Source of the DNA: Peronospora farinosa
Taxonomy: Eukaryota; Oomycota; Peronosporomycetes; Peronosporales; Peronosporaceae
Reading direction: 5' to 3'
Length of the DNA: 64,000 bases
Assembly (NCBI GenBank): GCA_947646735.1
Contig: CANTFK010000024.1
Span: forward strand, 124,001 to 188,000
Part shown: in pieces, positions 1 to 11,108 of the stretch
Position numbering within the stretch: the stretch's first letter is position 1
Layout of the letters: the number at the start of each line of letters is the position of its first letter
Program-made: the position numbers and the translations under genes
Notes under the pieces: generated by a model
Seen by the model: the letters and a program-made list of their open reading frames with translations, nothing else
Told to the model about the DNA's origin: nothing
The model's database searches: none

Positions 1-1363
1 GAAAGTTGCACAGAGGTGATAAACACATCGCTGATCTCGCTGCAGCCCTGCAAGTGGCGCAGCTCGAAAAGTGGAATAAGAACGAGAAAACGGTAGAAGA
101 CGTCTTAGAGATTTTGGAGCTGGATAAGACACAAGGCAATCCTCTTCTAGACCCACTCTTTGTGGCGTTGTCCGCATATGTCAAGTTTAAACACCCAAAC
201 GACCCCACAGCGGCATCTGATGCAATGCTGACGGCTTTTCGAAAATTTTACAAGGACGACAAAGCTTGGGCCAGATTTCTTTTTCCTGATACGAGCACCG
301 AACCCTTTGCTGGTCTCGCTGCAGCCCTGCAAGTGGCGCAGCTCGAAAAGTGGAATAAGAACGAGAAAACGGTAGAAGACGTCTTAGAGATTTTGGAGCT
401 GGATAAGACACAAGGCAATCCTCTTCTAGACCCACTCTTTGTGACGTTGTCCGCTTATGTCAAGTTTAAACATCCAAACGACCCCACAGCGGCAACTAAG
501 GCAATGTTGACGGCTTTTCGAAATTTTTACACGGACGACACAGCTTGGGCCAAAATTTTAGTTGATGGAACGAGGACTGACAGTGTGAAAAATATCGCCT
601 ACGACCTGCTATATTTGCAGCTCTCACTGTGGGAGGAAGGAGAGAAAACGCTTTTTACGCATTTGGGGCTGGATCAGATTGAAGGGGAACTGTTTGAAAG
701 CCCACTATTCAAGCGGTGGGCTGCCATCGTCGACGGTATACACCTATACGCTCCCAACACGGCAAGTGATGTAATCTTGTCAACTCTGGCAGCTCATTTT
801 GGTGAAAAAGCTGCATGGGCTGATATTCTTATTGCTGGAAAAAAGGTTCCCGATATGGAATATTTTGCCAGAAGGCTGGAAATGAGACAAATCGAGAGGT
901 GGCGTGACATTGAAAAAAAAGTGTGAACGAGGTTTTTACGCTTTTGAAACTGGAAAACGGACTGTTTGAAAGCCCACGAATGTTGATGTGGATAGATTTT
1001 GGCGTGAGGTATTTCATAGATGACAGTTATAATGCGAAGGCGAAGGCGTCTAAAGCAGAGTCGAACTATACGGCGAAGAAGAATGCGAATAGATCAGATT
1101 TAAATCGTACGGCTAAGAAGGCGGCTATAGAAGCTATTGCGGTGGCTGAAGAGGCTAAGAAAGCGGCTGATGAGGCGGTTGCGGCGATTAAGAGGGAGAC
1201 TCTTGAGCCAATGGTATCAACCTTACGTCTCCATTACAAAAATGATATTGCATTAAGCAATAGTCTAGCTAAGGCTTCGAAGGATTACGATAGGATTACG
1301 AAAGAAACTGCTAAGGAACTGCAAGAGATGCTTAAAACGAAGCCGACCACAGGAAGATCGTAG
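1..1363 (+). CDS. LWY-repeat RXLR-family effector, copy 1 (5' partial, internal frame break)
   Basis: This is the C-terminal part of a secreted oomycete effector built of tandem LWY (WY-like helical) units. Such proteins act inside host cells; the target of this one cannot be read from sequence. The reading frame is already open at the window start, so signal peptide and RXLR lie upstream. Two nearly identical units (DNA period 279 bp, about 31-309 and 310-588) are followed by a divergent unit with the LFESPLF/W pattern and a terminal unit. The frame closes at 926, but the terminal unit continues in the -1 frame from about 920 to the stop at 1363. The switch lies at a run of eight A (911-918). 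The downstream part carries an Ala/Lys-rich coiled insert (about 1030-1200). A one-base insertion near 1340, relative to copy 2, removes the last roughly 20 residues. The gene is either decayed or dependent on frameshifting. Confidence 0.75.
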
Positions 1364-1364
1364 C

Positions 1365-1639
1365 AAGGTTTCCGCACCTGGAGCTGAACCAGACAGCAAT
1401 TTCGATGTTCATGGTTAGCAGCTGGACTTTACATAACTCTGCTTGGAAAAGGCAATTCGGACGTCATAAGATGCTCAAGACCATGTAAGCATTTTGCGAA
1501 ATGAACTAAGCGTTCTGTAGCAAACCTCTTGCCAGTACTATAGTCTGCCTCCCTCTCAATGCATGAACCCACTACTGATGTCGTTCTCTTTTACAAGCAT
1601 CAATCTTGATCTTGGACTCAACCTTCAGGTCAGTCTGCG
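1365..1639. repeat. 3' flank of effector copy 1, duplicated behind copy 2
   Basis: About 230 bases after the effector (1376-1605) are nearly identical to 6410-6640 after copy 2, showing that the tandem duplication included the 3' flank. Beyond about 1605 the two diverge abruptly. No gene is visible here. Confidence 0.8.
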
Positions 1640-1935
1640 CATTTACCACTTGGTCGAATAGTGCGCCAGTTCAGATTAGCGTGCAGCCATCGTTCCTTAT
1701 CCATAGTAGTTTCTTGATACGTGGTGACTTGTTTCATTGCAGAAAATTGCAGATGAAAGCAACGCACGCTGACTGCTACGAGTCCTAACGTTCAGGTGCA
1801 TTTCGACGCTATTTGCTGCCTCTACTTCTTGTCACTAGTCAAGATTTGTGGAAGCTATCAACATGACTATTACTTTTTTTACAAACCCACGGTGGTCCTT
1901 CAGAACTGCTGTATGTGATGAGGATGCAGTCGAGG
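1640..1935 (+). repeat. Inverted repeat arm A (partner 7365-7745)
   Basis: The reverse complement of 7365-7745 aligns along this stretch with scattered mismatches and small indels, for example the segment around the motif CCCACGGTGGTCCTTCAGAA. The arms lie about 5.4 kb apart and enclose effector copy 2. No coding sequence was recognised. Confidence 0.75.
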
Positions 1936-2276
1936 TAAACAGGTTGCTCTATACAAGAGTGCTGCGCTCCCTGTTGGTTTCTTTGGCTCTAACATGAGCA
2001 GACAATTAGTACGAAGCTTTAAACAATGTAGATGAACCTTTAGTAAAAGTGCCACGGATGATCGCAAAGTTTGTAGCTGGTCATGGTCAGGTCTGAATGA
2101 GATTCTGTTTGTTTCTACATGTTTTCGCACCGCAACGAGAGGCCTACCGAGTATTTCTTGCGGCTAAATATGGAGATTGTTTGATACGTGTAACAAAGTG
2201 CCGAGCTTGAACTGCCTTGGCTATTGCAATGTATTGTGTCGGCATTGGACATCGTACCACTGCTCCGCCCTAATTT

Positions 2277-3970
2277 TTATGAGATAGCTTGTAGAGCGGC
2301 CCATTGAGCGACCAGTCCATATCGACTACGACGTTCCACTTGCTGTCCATCATAGCTAGTGTCATCGTGCCGCTTCGCCTCCACATTCACCTCAACTTCC
2401 ACAACCACTACTGGAGTTGACTCTTCGAATTGACCATCGATGCCAACGACCAGCTGAGCGTCCACAATCTTGACGTGGATCCGCTTCCCGAGCGTAATCA
2501 ATTCATTCATTGACAAACCTGGAGCGAAGACACGCAAGCTGTAAACGACTTCTACTTGGTTCGACACAAAACTCCAGTTCATCTTTACTGACAGAGTCGA
2601 ACAATGCGAACCTTCAACAGGAGCTGACTGAATGCGGCAGAGATCTGGCCGCTACTACCAGCCTTCTTCAGGTGCATGATTGCGCTGACAACTTGGTGGT
2701 CCTTGATCTCGGGCGATGTTCAGCTGGACACTATCAAATACTCCGTGTACGCTTTCTCATCCACCACTTTCATAGTGATCTTGTCGCTTACAAAGTGAGG
2801 GTTGCTGCAAGAACAACATATTGTGTCCTAGACCGCAAGTAATGTAATTGTCCAGCGCTATCTTCATCCACTTCAAGGACTCCGGGCGATCGTTGCCACA
2901 TCGGAGATCGTTAAGTCATAGAACCTAGAGATGTCACTACCTTCATGCACACTCAGGTCCACGCGCAACACTGGAAGGTGAACGGTCTCCTCGCACTGGA
3001 CCAGCCGCTCAATATTATGGCAAACAGCTACACCTCCCATCCTCAGCGTACATACGGCTTTTCATAGTCCAACCGTAGATCTTCCTTCACTGGTCCTCCT
3101 AGCAATTCCTTACGCATGCAGCCACGCAAATCATCTGTTCCATGGAGTCCACACTCGAGATAAGCTCTGTCACGGGGTGTTCCACCTGAAAACGCCGAGT
3201 TCATCTCTACGAAATACAAGCTCTTGCGTCTACCACGCAAACCTCACTATGTCGGCACTTACACGGCCCTTTTCGGGCCAATATCACCATTTGCTAGCTA
3301 CTCTCGTCTCCAGGCCCAGAAGCACACTCGGAGCTTCTCAGTCACGTTTGGTTTCCGACATCAAATTGAGCATTCTCTCTCAGACAGCGGCATGATGTTT
3401 CCGTGTGAATCTGCGAGAAGATCAATTTGTCGTGGGTCTTCAATACTTCCTCGAAATAACATGATATCGACTCCAAGCTGCTAGCTGCCTCTTCCTTCGA
3501 TTATACACCTCCTCGTCATTATACACAACTCTCATCTCTGTATCTCTTCCTCCAGCATTAGCCTTGACCATAATTGGATACTCTATTTCCTGAACTTCTC
3601 GGACATGTCAATCTCCTCCAAGAAGCCGGGGGTGGTGTTGATCCCCGCGCCCATTGACCAGTTGTTTGACTCAATGTTGCCTCTTATGGCCTCATGAGCA
3701 AATGAACGTTACATCAACAGTCTCCAAAGCTTCGTAGCCTGAATGCACATGAAGCCTTGATGACTTCCACGTTCATGGAGATGCTGAAATTAGCTACAAC
3801 TCGAAGGTGCTGGACCCACGTATACCGCCTGGTCTGCCATGTCGGCCATACAGTTCACATCGGGCCCCGAGCACACAGCCACCGTCGTGATGCCCACTGC
3901 AAGACGCGCGCGGCGATCTTACCGCGGTTAGCAACGAAGATCTTCTCACAAATTTCTAACACATTGTTTC
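2277..3970 (-). pseudogene. Decayed propionyl-CoA carboxylase alpha subunit (biotin carboxylase)
   Basis: Read on the minus strand, broken fragments follow the order of a propionyl-CoA carboxylase alpha chain. They include the biotin carboxylase start KIFVANRGKIAARV near 3950-3900, MADxAVYVGPAPS near 3840, a YPIMVKAxAGG-type ATP-grasp loop near 3550, LADSHGNIMPLSERECSIQ near 3400-3360, a VTELI-like stretch near 3170, and a DISRFYDLTISDVATIA segment near 2930. Stops and frameshifts separate nearly every fragment, so it cannot encode the enzyme. The last fragment (2277-2582) is open but only loosely assignable. The functional enzyme is mitochondrial; this copy is a relic lying between the two effector copies. 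Part of it recurs at 6985-7360. Confidence 0.75.
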
Positions 3971-4727
3971 AGGAGCTGAGCATCTTTGTTCAGACTCAAC
4001 ATTATCCACTGCATTTACACCACACAGCGTGATCCCATTCAAGTTACACTTGACCATCACTCAATCGATAACGCCGTACCATGTACGTTGTCCAGACCTG
4101 AATGCGGCATCTCGATACTTTCGAGATGTCTGACTCAGAATCCCCATGTCGCTTCCACCAGAGATGCTACTACTGACTCATAGAGTAGAAAATATTTGAC
4201 ACGAAATTGTGGCCATGAGGCTGCCTTTAGCTGGAGATGCAGGACCCAAAAACGGACAAGAAGAAAGTGATGTATGTGCTTCAATGTAAGAGACGGAATC
4301 TCTATAAGGCCCATTGTCCCGACCGAGGGTACAACCGAAATGACAAAGAGCTAGTGTCTACCGAAACCTCGTGGCAATGTACCCTTACGTTAGCATGCCG
4401 TCACTTTACAAATTCGTGGAATATGAAGATACTGAAGAGGCAACTGCAACAATTGGATGTCATGTTGATGGATGCTGGCGCTAGTGAAGATCACAAGCAG
4501 TCGAGTGACGAAAGCACCATGTAAACGACGTAAATGTGCACTTGAATAGAAAAAAACAGGTTCAAGACAACAACTAGACGTCAACAGCAATTGGGTGATG
4601 CCAAGACGGCACACGGTTATAACCGTCGAATGATAACCTATGGATGGGATGCATTCGGGATTCCCCACTGCCTCCTCACTTTCCATTTTGCTCCAAGCTC
4701 ACCGTGTCAAGTATCAAGATAGTTGCC
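3971..4727. other. Intergenic stretch upstream of effector copy 2
   Basis: It contains a 95-codon plus-strand ORF (4237-4524) with no recognisable motif. The remainder up to the effector start shows nothing assignable. The promoter of effector copy 2 should lie in the last few hundred bases, but no element was identified with confidence. Confidence 0.4.
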
Positions 4728-6444
4728 ATGTTAAGGGCAGTCCGAATTTCCTGCGCGTTGGTTATGATCGCGCTCGTCATTTGCTCATCTCCAACCGTGG
4801 CAACCCCCAAGTCAACTTCTGCGGGTGTCGTGTTGAATACGCTGCAATCGTCTCATGCCCCGGCCGTGATAAAGCGACGCTTGAGGCGTACCATGGCCAT
4901 GGAGACGACTGAAACTTTTGAAGAGAGGGCTTTTACCTCCTCTATTCCAGAACTGACTAACATCTTTTCCAACCTGAAGCCCGCTTCTTCGACATTGACT
5001 TTCGAGAACACTCAAAGTGGAATGTGGCGACTGATGCGGCAATCGTCGGATAACGTGTTTAAGCTTTTGAAGCTCGACAAAATCGACAAACTTGACAAGA
5101 TCGCCACGGAAGGAACCAAACTGTTTGAAACCCAAGCTTTAAGAAGTGGGTCAATTTTGTTTACAAAAGAAAATCAGAAAAACCCGAAGCAACGACTGAG
5201 GCAATTTTTGCGACTCTGGCAGCTCATTACGGTGACGGTGCTAATTTGGCTACACTTTTCTATCTTGGAAAGTGGCGCAGTGGTGATAAACACATCGCTG
5301 ATCTCGCTGCAGCCCTGCAAGTGGCGCAGCTCAAAAAGTGGGATATGAAAACGGTGAAAGACGTCTTGAAGATTTTGGAGCTGGATAAGACACAGGACAA
5401 TCAAAATCCTTTTATAAATCCACTCTTTTCGCAGTTGCTCGCTTATGTCAAGCTTAAACACCCAAACGACCCCACAGCGGTAACTAAGGAACTGCTGACG
5501 GCTTTTCGAGAATTTTACACGGACAACAAAGCTTGGGCCAAATTTCTAGTTGATGGAACGAGGACTGACAGTGTGAAAAAAATCGCCTACGACCTGCTAC
5601 AGTTGCAGCTCCCAATGGGGAAGGAAGGAGAGGAAGCGCTTTTTACGCTTTTGGAGTTGGATCAGATTGAAAATGGACTGTATAAAAACCAATTTTATAA
5701 ACAGTGGGTCACCTTCGTCAGGCAAAGATACGAGGGAAAACCCGACGAGGCAAGTGATGTAATCTTGTCAACTCTGATAGCTCATTACGGTAAAAATGCT
5801 GCATGGGCTGATATTCTTGTTGCTGAAACAAAGGATCCCTCTACGCGATCTAATGCCCAAATTCTGATAGCGAGACTAATTTGGAGGTGGTTCGACACTG
5901 AAAAAAAAGTGTGGACGAGGTTTTTATGCTTTTAAAACTGGAAAACGGACTGTTTGAAAGCCCACGAATGTTGCTGTGGCTGGATTTTGTCGAGAGGTAT
6001 TTCATAAAGGCAGAAAAGTATGCGACTAAGGAGGCGGCGGATAGAGCGAAGTTGAATTATACGGCTAAGAAGGCGGCTGAAGAGGCTGATGCGGTGGCTG
6101 AAGAGGCTCAGAAAGCGGCTGACGAGGCGGCTGAAGAAGCTAATGCGGCGGCCAGCGAGGCAAAGAAAGCGGCTGATGCGGCGGCTAGGAAGGCTGAGGA
6201 GGCTGAGAATGTTGTTTTGAAGGCGCCTTATGAGGCAATGTTATTAACCTTACGTCACCATTCCAAAAGCGATAGTGCATTACGCAATAGTCTAGCTAAG
6301 GGTTTGGAGGTTGACAATTGGAAGGTGAGACAAACTGCTAAGGAACTGCAAAAGATGCTTGATTCGAGCCGACCACAGGAAGATCTTAGCAAGGTTTCCG
6401 CACCTGGAGCTGAATTAGACAGCAATTTCGATGTTCATGGTTAG
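4728..6444 (+). pseudogene. RXLR-EER LWY effector, copy 2 (two frame breaks)
   Basis: The start at 4728 gives a signal peptide (residues 1 to about 25, hydrophobic core ALVMIALVIC). RRLR follows at residues 50-53 and EER at 65-67, the classical RXLR-dEER host-translocation leader; an upstream in-frame ATG at 4644 would hide the signal peptide. LWY units follow. Within the first unit a single base is missing near 5136 relative to the equivalent LFESPLF-type site, and the LWY reading continues in the -1 frame (5138-5935). At a second point, an A8 tract (5901-5908), the terminal unit again continues in the -1 frame to the stop at 6444. The final portion holds an Ala/Glu/Lys-rich coiled insert (about 6060-6215). 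Copy 1 shares the A8 break but not the first deletion. As assembled it would make only a truncated secreted leader. Confidence 0.8.
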
Positions 6445-6984
6445 CAGCTGGACTTTACATAACTCTGCTTGGAAAAGGCAATTCGGACGTCATAAGATGC
6501 TCAAGACCATGTAAGCATTTTGCGAAATGAACTAAGCGTTCTGTAGCAAACCTCTTGCCAGTAGCATAGTCTGCCTCTCTTTCAATGCATGAACCCACTA
6601 CTGATGTCGCTCTCTTTTACAATCATTAATCTTGCTTTGAGCGTCACGCTTAGGTCATTGCTAGGGTCTTTGGCAGCAAAGCTCGCTCCTTCTTCGCTGC
6701 CTTTATCTTTGCATCGACCTCGCTCAAAACCATACCATCTATAGCGATCACCATCACCGCATCAGTGCCACAGCACTAACGGAAGCAAGTGTTTGTTTTC
6801 TCTCGCTCGGATATTCGCACTTGAGCGCTTCCACCATGCTGCATGGGCCGATCACACGGACCCTCAGCGATGTTATTGTAGTATTTGCGTCCATCGTGAA
6901 ACATTATGGAGCTGTGGGGCACTCGATCGCTCATATAATGGAGTGGCCGCTACTTCCACGTGAGCAGTACAATGACCCGAGCAG
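6445..6984. repeat. 3' flank of effector copy 2, duplicated then unique
   Basis: Bases 6445-6640 repeat the flank of copy 1 (1376-1605). From 6640 to 6984 the sequence is unlike the other copy and no gene was recognised. Confidence 0.7.
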
Positions 6985-7360
6985 CTTTACTGAGAGAGTC
7001 GAACAATGCGAACCTTCAACAGGAGCTGACTGAATGCGGCAGAGATCTGGCCGCTACTACCAGCCTTCTTCAGGTGCATGATTGCGCTGCCAACTCGGAG
7101 GTCCTCGATCTCGGGCGATGTTCAGCTGGACACTATCAAATACTCCGGGTACTCTTTCTCATCCACCACTTTCATAGTGGTCTTGTCATTTGCAAAGCGA
7201 GGGTATGCTGCAAGAACAACATATTGTGTCCTAGACCGCAAGCAATGTAATTGTCCAGCGCTATCTTCATGCACTTCAAGCACTCCGGGCGATCGTTGCC
7301 ACATCGGAGATCGTTAAGTCATAGAACCTAGAGATGTCACTACCTTCATGCACACTAGCA
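6985..7360 (-). pseudogene. Fragment of propionyl-CoA carboxylase alpha pseudogene
   Basis: This stretch is a close copy of about 2585-2965. On the minus strand it reads a DISRFYDLTISDVATIA segment and then VVDEKEYPEYL, which corresponds to the EEEYPEGF region after the biotin carboxylase core in the alpha subunit. It is a short duplicated piece of the larger relic, with stops inside. Confidence 0.65.
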
Positions 7361-7364
7361 TATT

Positions 7365-7745
7365 TAGCTCGGCTGCATCCTCATCACGTGCTGCAGTTCT
7401 GAAGGACCACCGTGGGTTTGTAGAAAACGTAATCGTCATGTTGATAGCTTCCACAAATCTTGACCAGTGATGACACTTTTACCAACGACGGCCCTGCCAG
7501 ACCAGCTTTATCGACAGCCTTCTTTAATAAGCGTAGAGGAAGCAAATAGCGTCAAAAATGCACCTGAAACTTCAGAACTTGTAGCAGTCTGCGTGCGCTG
7601 CTTTCATCGGCAATTTTTTTGCAATGAACAAGTCTCCAAGTAGTATAAAAAACTAATACGGATCAGTAATGATAGCTGCACGTTAAGCTGCACTATTCGA
7701 CCAAGTAGTAAATGAGCAGGCTGACCTTTATGTTTCTACGCGAAC
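7365..7745 (-). repeat. Inverted repeat arm B (partner 1640-1935)
   Basis: Reverse complement of arm A with roughly 85-90 percent identity judged by eye. It lies directly after the PCCA fragment, whereas arm A lies before the PCCA relic, so the duplication was accompanied by local inversion. Confidence 0.75.
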
Positions 7746-8489
7746 ACTCGATACGTATTAAGGAATGCCTGACAACCGTTAGCTCCTATTAGACGCGATG
7801 ACTGGTAGAGGTCAACAACTATAATGATAACTCTTTTTTTTCAGAGGCTCAGTGCGTAGTATGCCCAAACGAAATGATAAAGCAGAGAATTGTCAGTCGT
7901 GCTACCGTCAACTCATAAGACGCAGATGCTTTAGTTTTCGACTGAGACAGCCCGTTCACGGTTATCAAGTAGTCGCTTGACTCGATCATTTGTTTCAGTA
8001 CCTGAAAAATAAACTGAGGACAACGTATACAGGCAAATTATGGGCATCATTTTAAGATACATTCTGGTGACGCTTGGTCCGTGGCTTCGACCATCACAAG
8101 GCACTGCCGCTAAATGTAGAGCAGTATCCGTCGCCGAACGTAACTACTTTCGAGCACAAGAACATCAAGTCCTGCTTGCGCTCAATGAAACATCAAAAGC
8201 GTTCGTACGTACCATCAACCGCCACTTTCCTTCTTTTTTTGTTTGTCGGTGGCGAGTTGGCGCTGTAAGCACATGGCCACTTCATAGACGACAACATACT
8301 GTCCTTCCTTGTGTATCAATAGGATACACAAGCACTATCTGTGCTTGGGCAACAACAACACGTTGCACCGAACAATGACATGTAACCCAACCATTTTATA
8401 GACACCTCAAATGGAATTTTTAAGCAAGACAAGTAGCAGTTTCAAACGACATTTGCACTGTCCCAAAAGCAACGAAATGATCAAACCTA
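7746..8489. other. Intergenic, nothing recognised
   Basis: Short ORFs only (for example 8040-8378), without family resemblance. No RNA gene or repeat was seen. Confidence 0.4.
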
Positions 8490-9575
8490 CTAGTACATGT
8501 CGCCTTCAAAGAGCAATTCATCGTCTTTCTTGCTGTAGATCTGGTCACCTTCATGAAGTGAAACTTCCAGACTGGCTGGACCAATCGGACGTTGCAAAGC
8601 CACTGGCTGTTTGTCTGCCGCCGTAAGTGGCGTCATAATTTCCTCGTAGTCGTCCGTTGCTTCTTGTTCACGCATCAACGCCGTCTGACGAGCACGTTCC
8701 CGGACTTTGGCTCCAAAATGGATGAGGAACATAAGGAGTGCCACCCCGCCAATCACAATAGCTGTGATGGCCGGTCCACCCAACTTTGTCGTCTCCGATG
8801 GTGTCTTCGTATACATTTTATACGTCGTGTCCCAGTCGGACCCCAATCCTGTACGTGATGTACAACACTCTAAATGTTCTTCCCACACAGCGTTCGTAAT
8901 GACGCAGCGACCAGCAAGACCTTCGCACTTTTCCGCCAAGTTCTTCCACGTATATGACTTGGATTTGGCATACTCCAATGAACTGGTAAGACAGCCACTA
9001 AGTACCATCGGAACACCTCCTGGGTCCCCATAACAGCCATGTTGAATCATCTTTGAGCCTTTGATGCTTCTCGTATTTTGTGTGTAGCGAATATCTTGTT
9101 TCCCGACTGCCCAAAAATTCTCACAGTCTGTCGACGCAAATAAAATGGCCGTGACACTGTCTGTAAGTGGTTTCAAAGCATTATTAATGCGCCATTCAAG
9201 CGTTGGACCGTACAGAAAGCCACAATTCTCTGCACTAGCAGGACTGGCTTCTGTAGCACATGAAGGCTGCGTTATTGAATCCGATGCATAGCAACAGCCG
9301 TTTGAACGGACGGCTGTGTAGATACTTGGCAAACTTGCTGTCTGCGTCGTGTTTGTGGCGTTAATGGGCGTCCCATCGTAGCTCTCAGTAGGAGAGACAC
9401 ATGTATAAGGACATGTGACACACCCTCCATTGGCATCGTAGTTACTCCAGTCGTCCGTATTGATTTCAATCACATAACCCGCCGATTGGTTAAAGTAATT
9501 CTTTGCATGCACGTTTTGCCACGTTATTTGCAAAAACAAAAACAAGAAAAACCCGCGAGCGGATGACATTGTCAT
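8490..9575 (-). CDS. Cys-rich single-pass type I membrane protein, unknown function
   Basis: An uninterrupted 361-residue ORF. It starts with a hydrophobic signal peptide (residues 1 to about 24) and has a Cys-rich predicted extracellular region (about 25-265) with CC pairs and several N-glycosylation sequons. One transmembrane helix follows (about 270-289, with IVIGGVALLMFLIHF), then a charged cytoplasmic tail of about 70 residues containing acidic stretches and tyrosines. I do not recognise the family. It is divergent from CesA3 across a 1.5-kb intergenic region. A surface receptor, adhesin or wall-associated role is possible but inferred only from topology. Confidence 0.8.
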   Translation of the reverse strand: MTMSSARGFFLFLFLQITWQNVHAKNYFNQSAGYVIEINTDDWSNYDANGGCVTCPYTCVSPTESYDGTPINATNTTQTASLPSIYTAVRSNGCCYASDSITQPSCATEASPASAENCGFLYGPTLEWRINNALKPLTDSVTAILFASTDCENFWAVGKQDIRYTQNTRSIKGSKMIQHGCYGDPGGVPMVLSGCLTSSLEYAKSKSYTWKNLAEKCEGLAGRCVITNAVWEEHLECCTSRTGLGSDWDTTYKMYTKTPSETTKLGGPAITAIVIGGVALLMFLIHFGAKVRERARQTALMREQEATDDYEEIMTPLTAADKQPVALQRPIGPASLEVSLHEGDQIYSKKDDELLFEGDMY

Positions 9576-11108
9576 GGAAATCGATCGTTCTCTTTATTTA
9601 AAGGAAAAGAGGACGAAGAGAGACCGCCGTCAAAAAGGTAGTTCAAAGAGCTTCAATCGCTTGCGTCTTTCGACTGCGCCTAAAGAAAAATACAGAGTGG
9701 GAAGGCAGCTAAATGACGCGGCGGTTGCAAGCTCGTAAAATACCGATAAATGACGAGTCAGTTCACACCAACGTGGTCAGCGACGGTTCACCTCGTCACG
9801 TAAAATTTTCACAATCCACTACGAAATTTACGGGAGAGTGGAACCCTCCGATGTGACAGTTTTTGCCTCAGGAGCTGTTTCCGTCCTGATCATCGTCCTC
9901 GACGTACACATCTAGTCGTGATGAGCATTCTCGAGCGATTCAAAGCATGGTAGTGTAGGTAAGCTAAATTTAATGTAACGTGATCAAACAGCTGGAGTCG
10001 AATCCTATAAGACTTAGACCATGTCATGTTTGGCGACAAAGATTGGAGCATCCAAATGTCCCTCAGCGTGGATGATTCCTGCGGCACGACGAGCGCTGAC
10101 GTAGTGCAATCACGTCGAATGGCTGGCTGTTATTGCTATTGGCTGCGCTCACTGAAGCAGCTCGAGCTCGTTGACTCGCGTCAGGCCGTCGCGCTACGCG
10201 AAAATGGACCGGGGTTGCTGTCGCTCGTCGAGCTCGCACGAACGACGAGATGTCGCGTTACGACCACGAGGTACTCTGCCCCATTTACCCATGCATGTAA
10301 TCTACTCTATATTATCTTCAAGGTAAAAAGTTCGACTTGATGTCATAAGACTCTGGCTACCCACCGCCGTTGTCAGCTGGCGAGCTAGCAAGCATCAATT
10401 CTTTAGGATCACACGTGCCCACAGGGTTGCAGCTGTACCACGTGACATGAAATTCCATGTGTTTGCACAATGGTAGTCCATTGTGGATGGATCTTGGTCA
10501 CATGCGTGCGTACGTGCGTGCGTCTCTTCCGCGAGGCGGCGCGCGCCTCGTGTTATCGTCAGATTAATGTCTATTATAAAAACGCTGATAGGAAAGGAAC
10601 CGCCCAGGCAGTAAAACGACTGAGCATGTCTACAACTATCGCCGCCGCCCTACTCTCACTATTAATAATTAAAATACTACACGTGTTTTGCATATCACAA
10701 CCGAATCAGTCTGAAAATGTCCATCTTTACGGGAGAGACCGAAAATGATGAAACTCCCTGCCGATCCTGAGTCGCATGAAGCCAGTTAATGTTCTGTCTC
10801 TTACCTTCTGTCTTTTTTTCCATATGGATATTCTCGATAAATGACGGTAATTTATCAATTCGATCGCACGTCAGAGAATTCATTCGTTCTCCCCCACGAA
10901 GAAGAAAACACCTGGCAAGGGGAAACCAAGCAAGTGTGAGAGCTCATTTCTGGTTTTGTGTTGACTCTGCAGCTGACCAAAAGCGCGCTTTAGCTGACTG
11001 ATCGTCCCCCTGTCGCTCTTCCGCACTAAGGCGCTTTACCCTTTCCTTTGTAAACGGAAACAAGCCACCAACACTCCCTCCCTCGAATAGCAGCGGCTCT
11101 TTAGCACC
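9576..11108. other. Divergent intergenic region upstream of CesA3
   Basis: 1.5 kb between the divergent membrane-protein gene and CesA3; it must hold both promoters. Only short non-homologous ORFs are present. I see no repeat or RNA gene. Confidence 0.45.
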
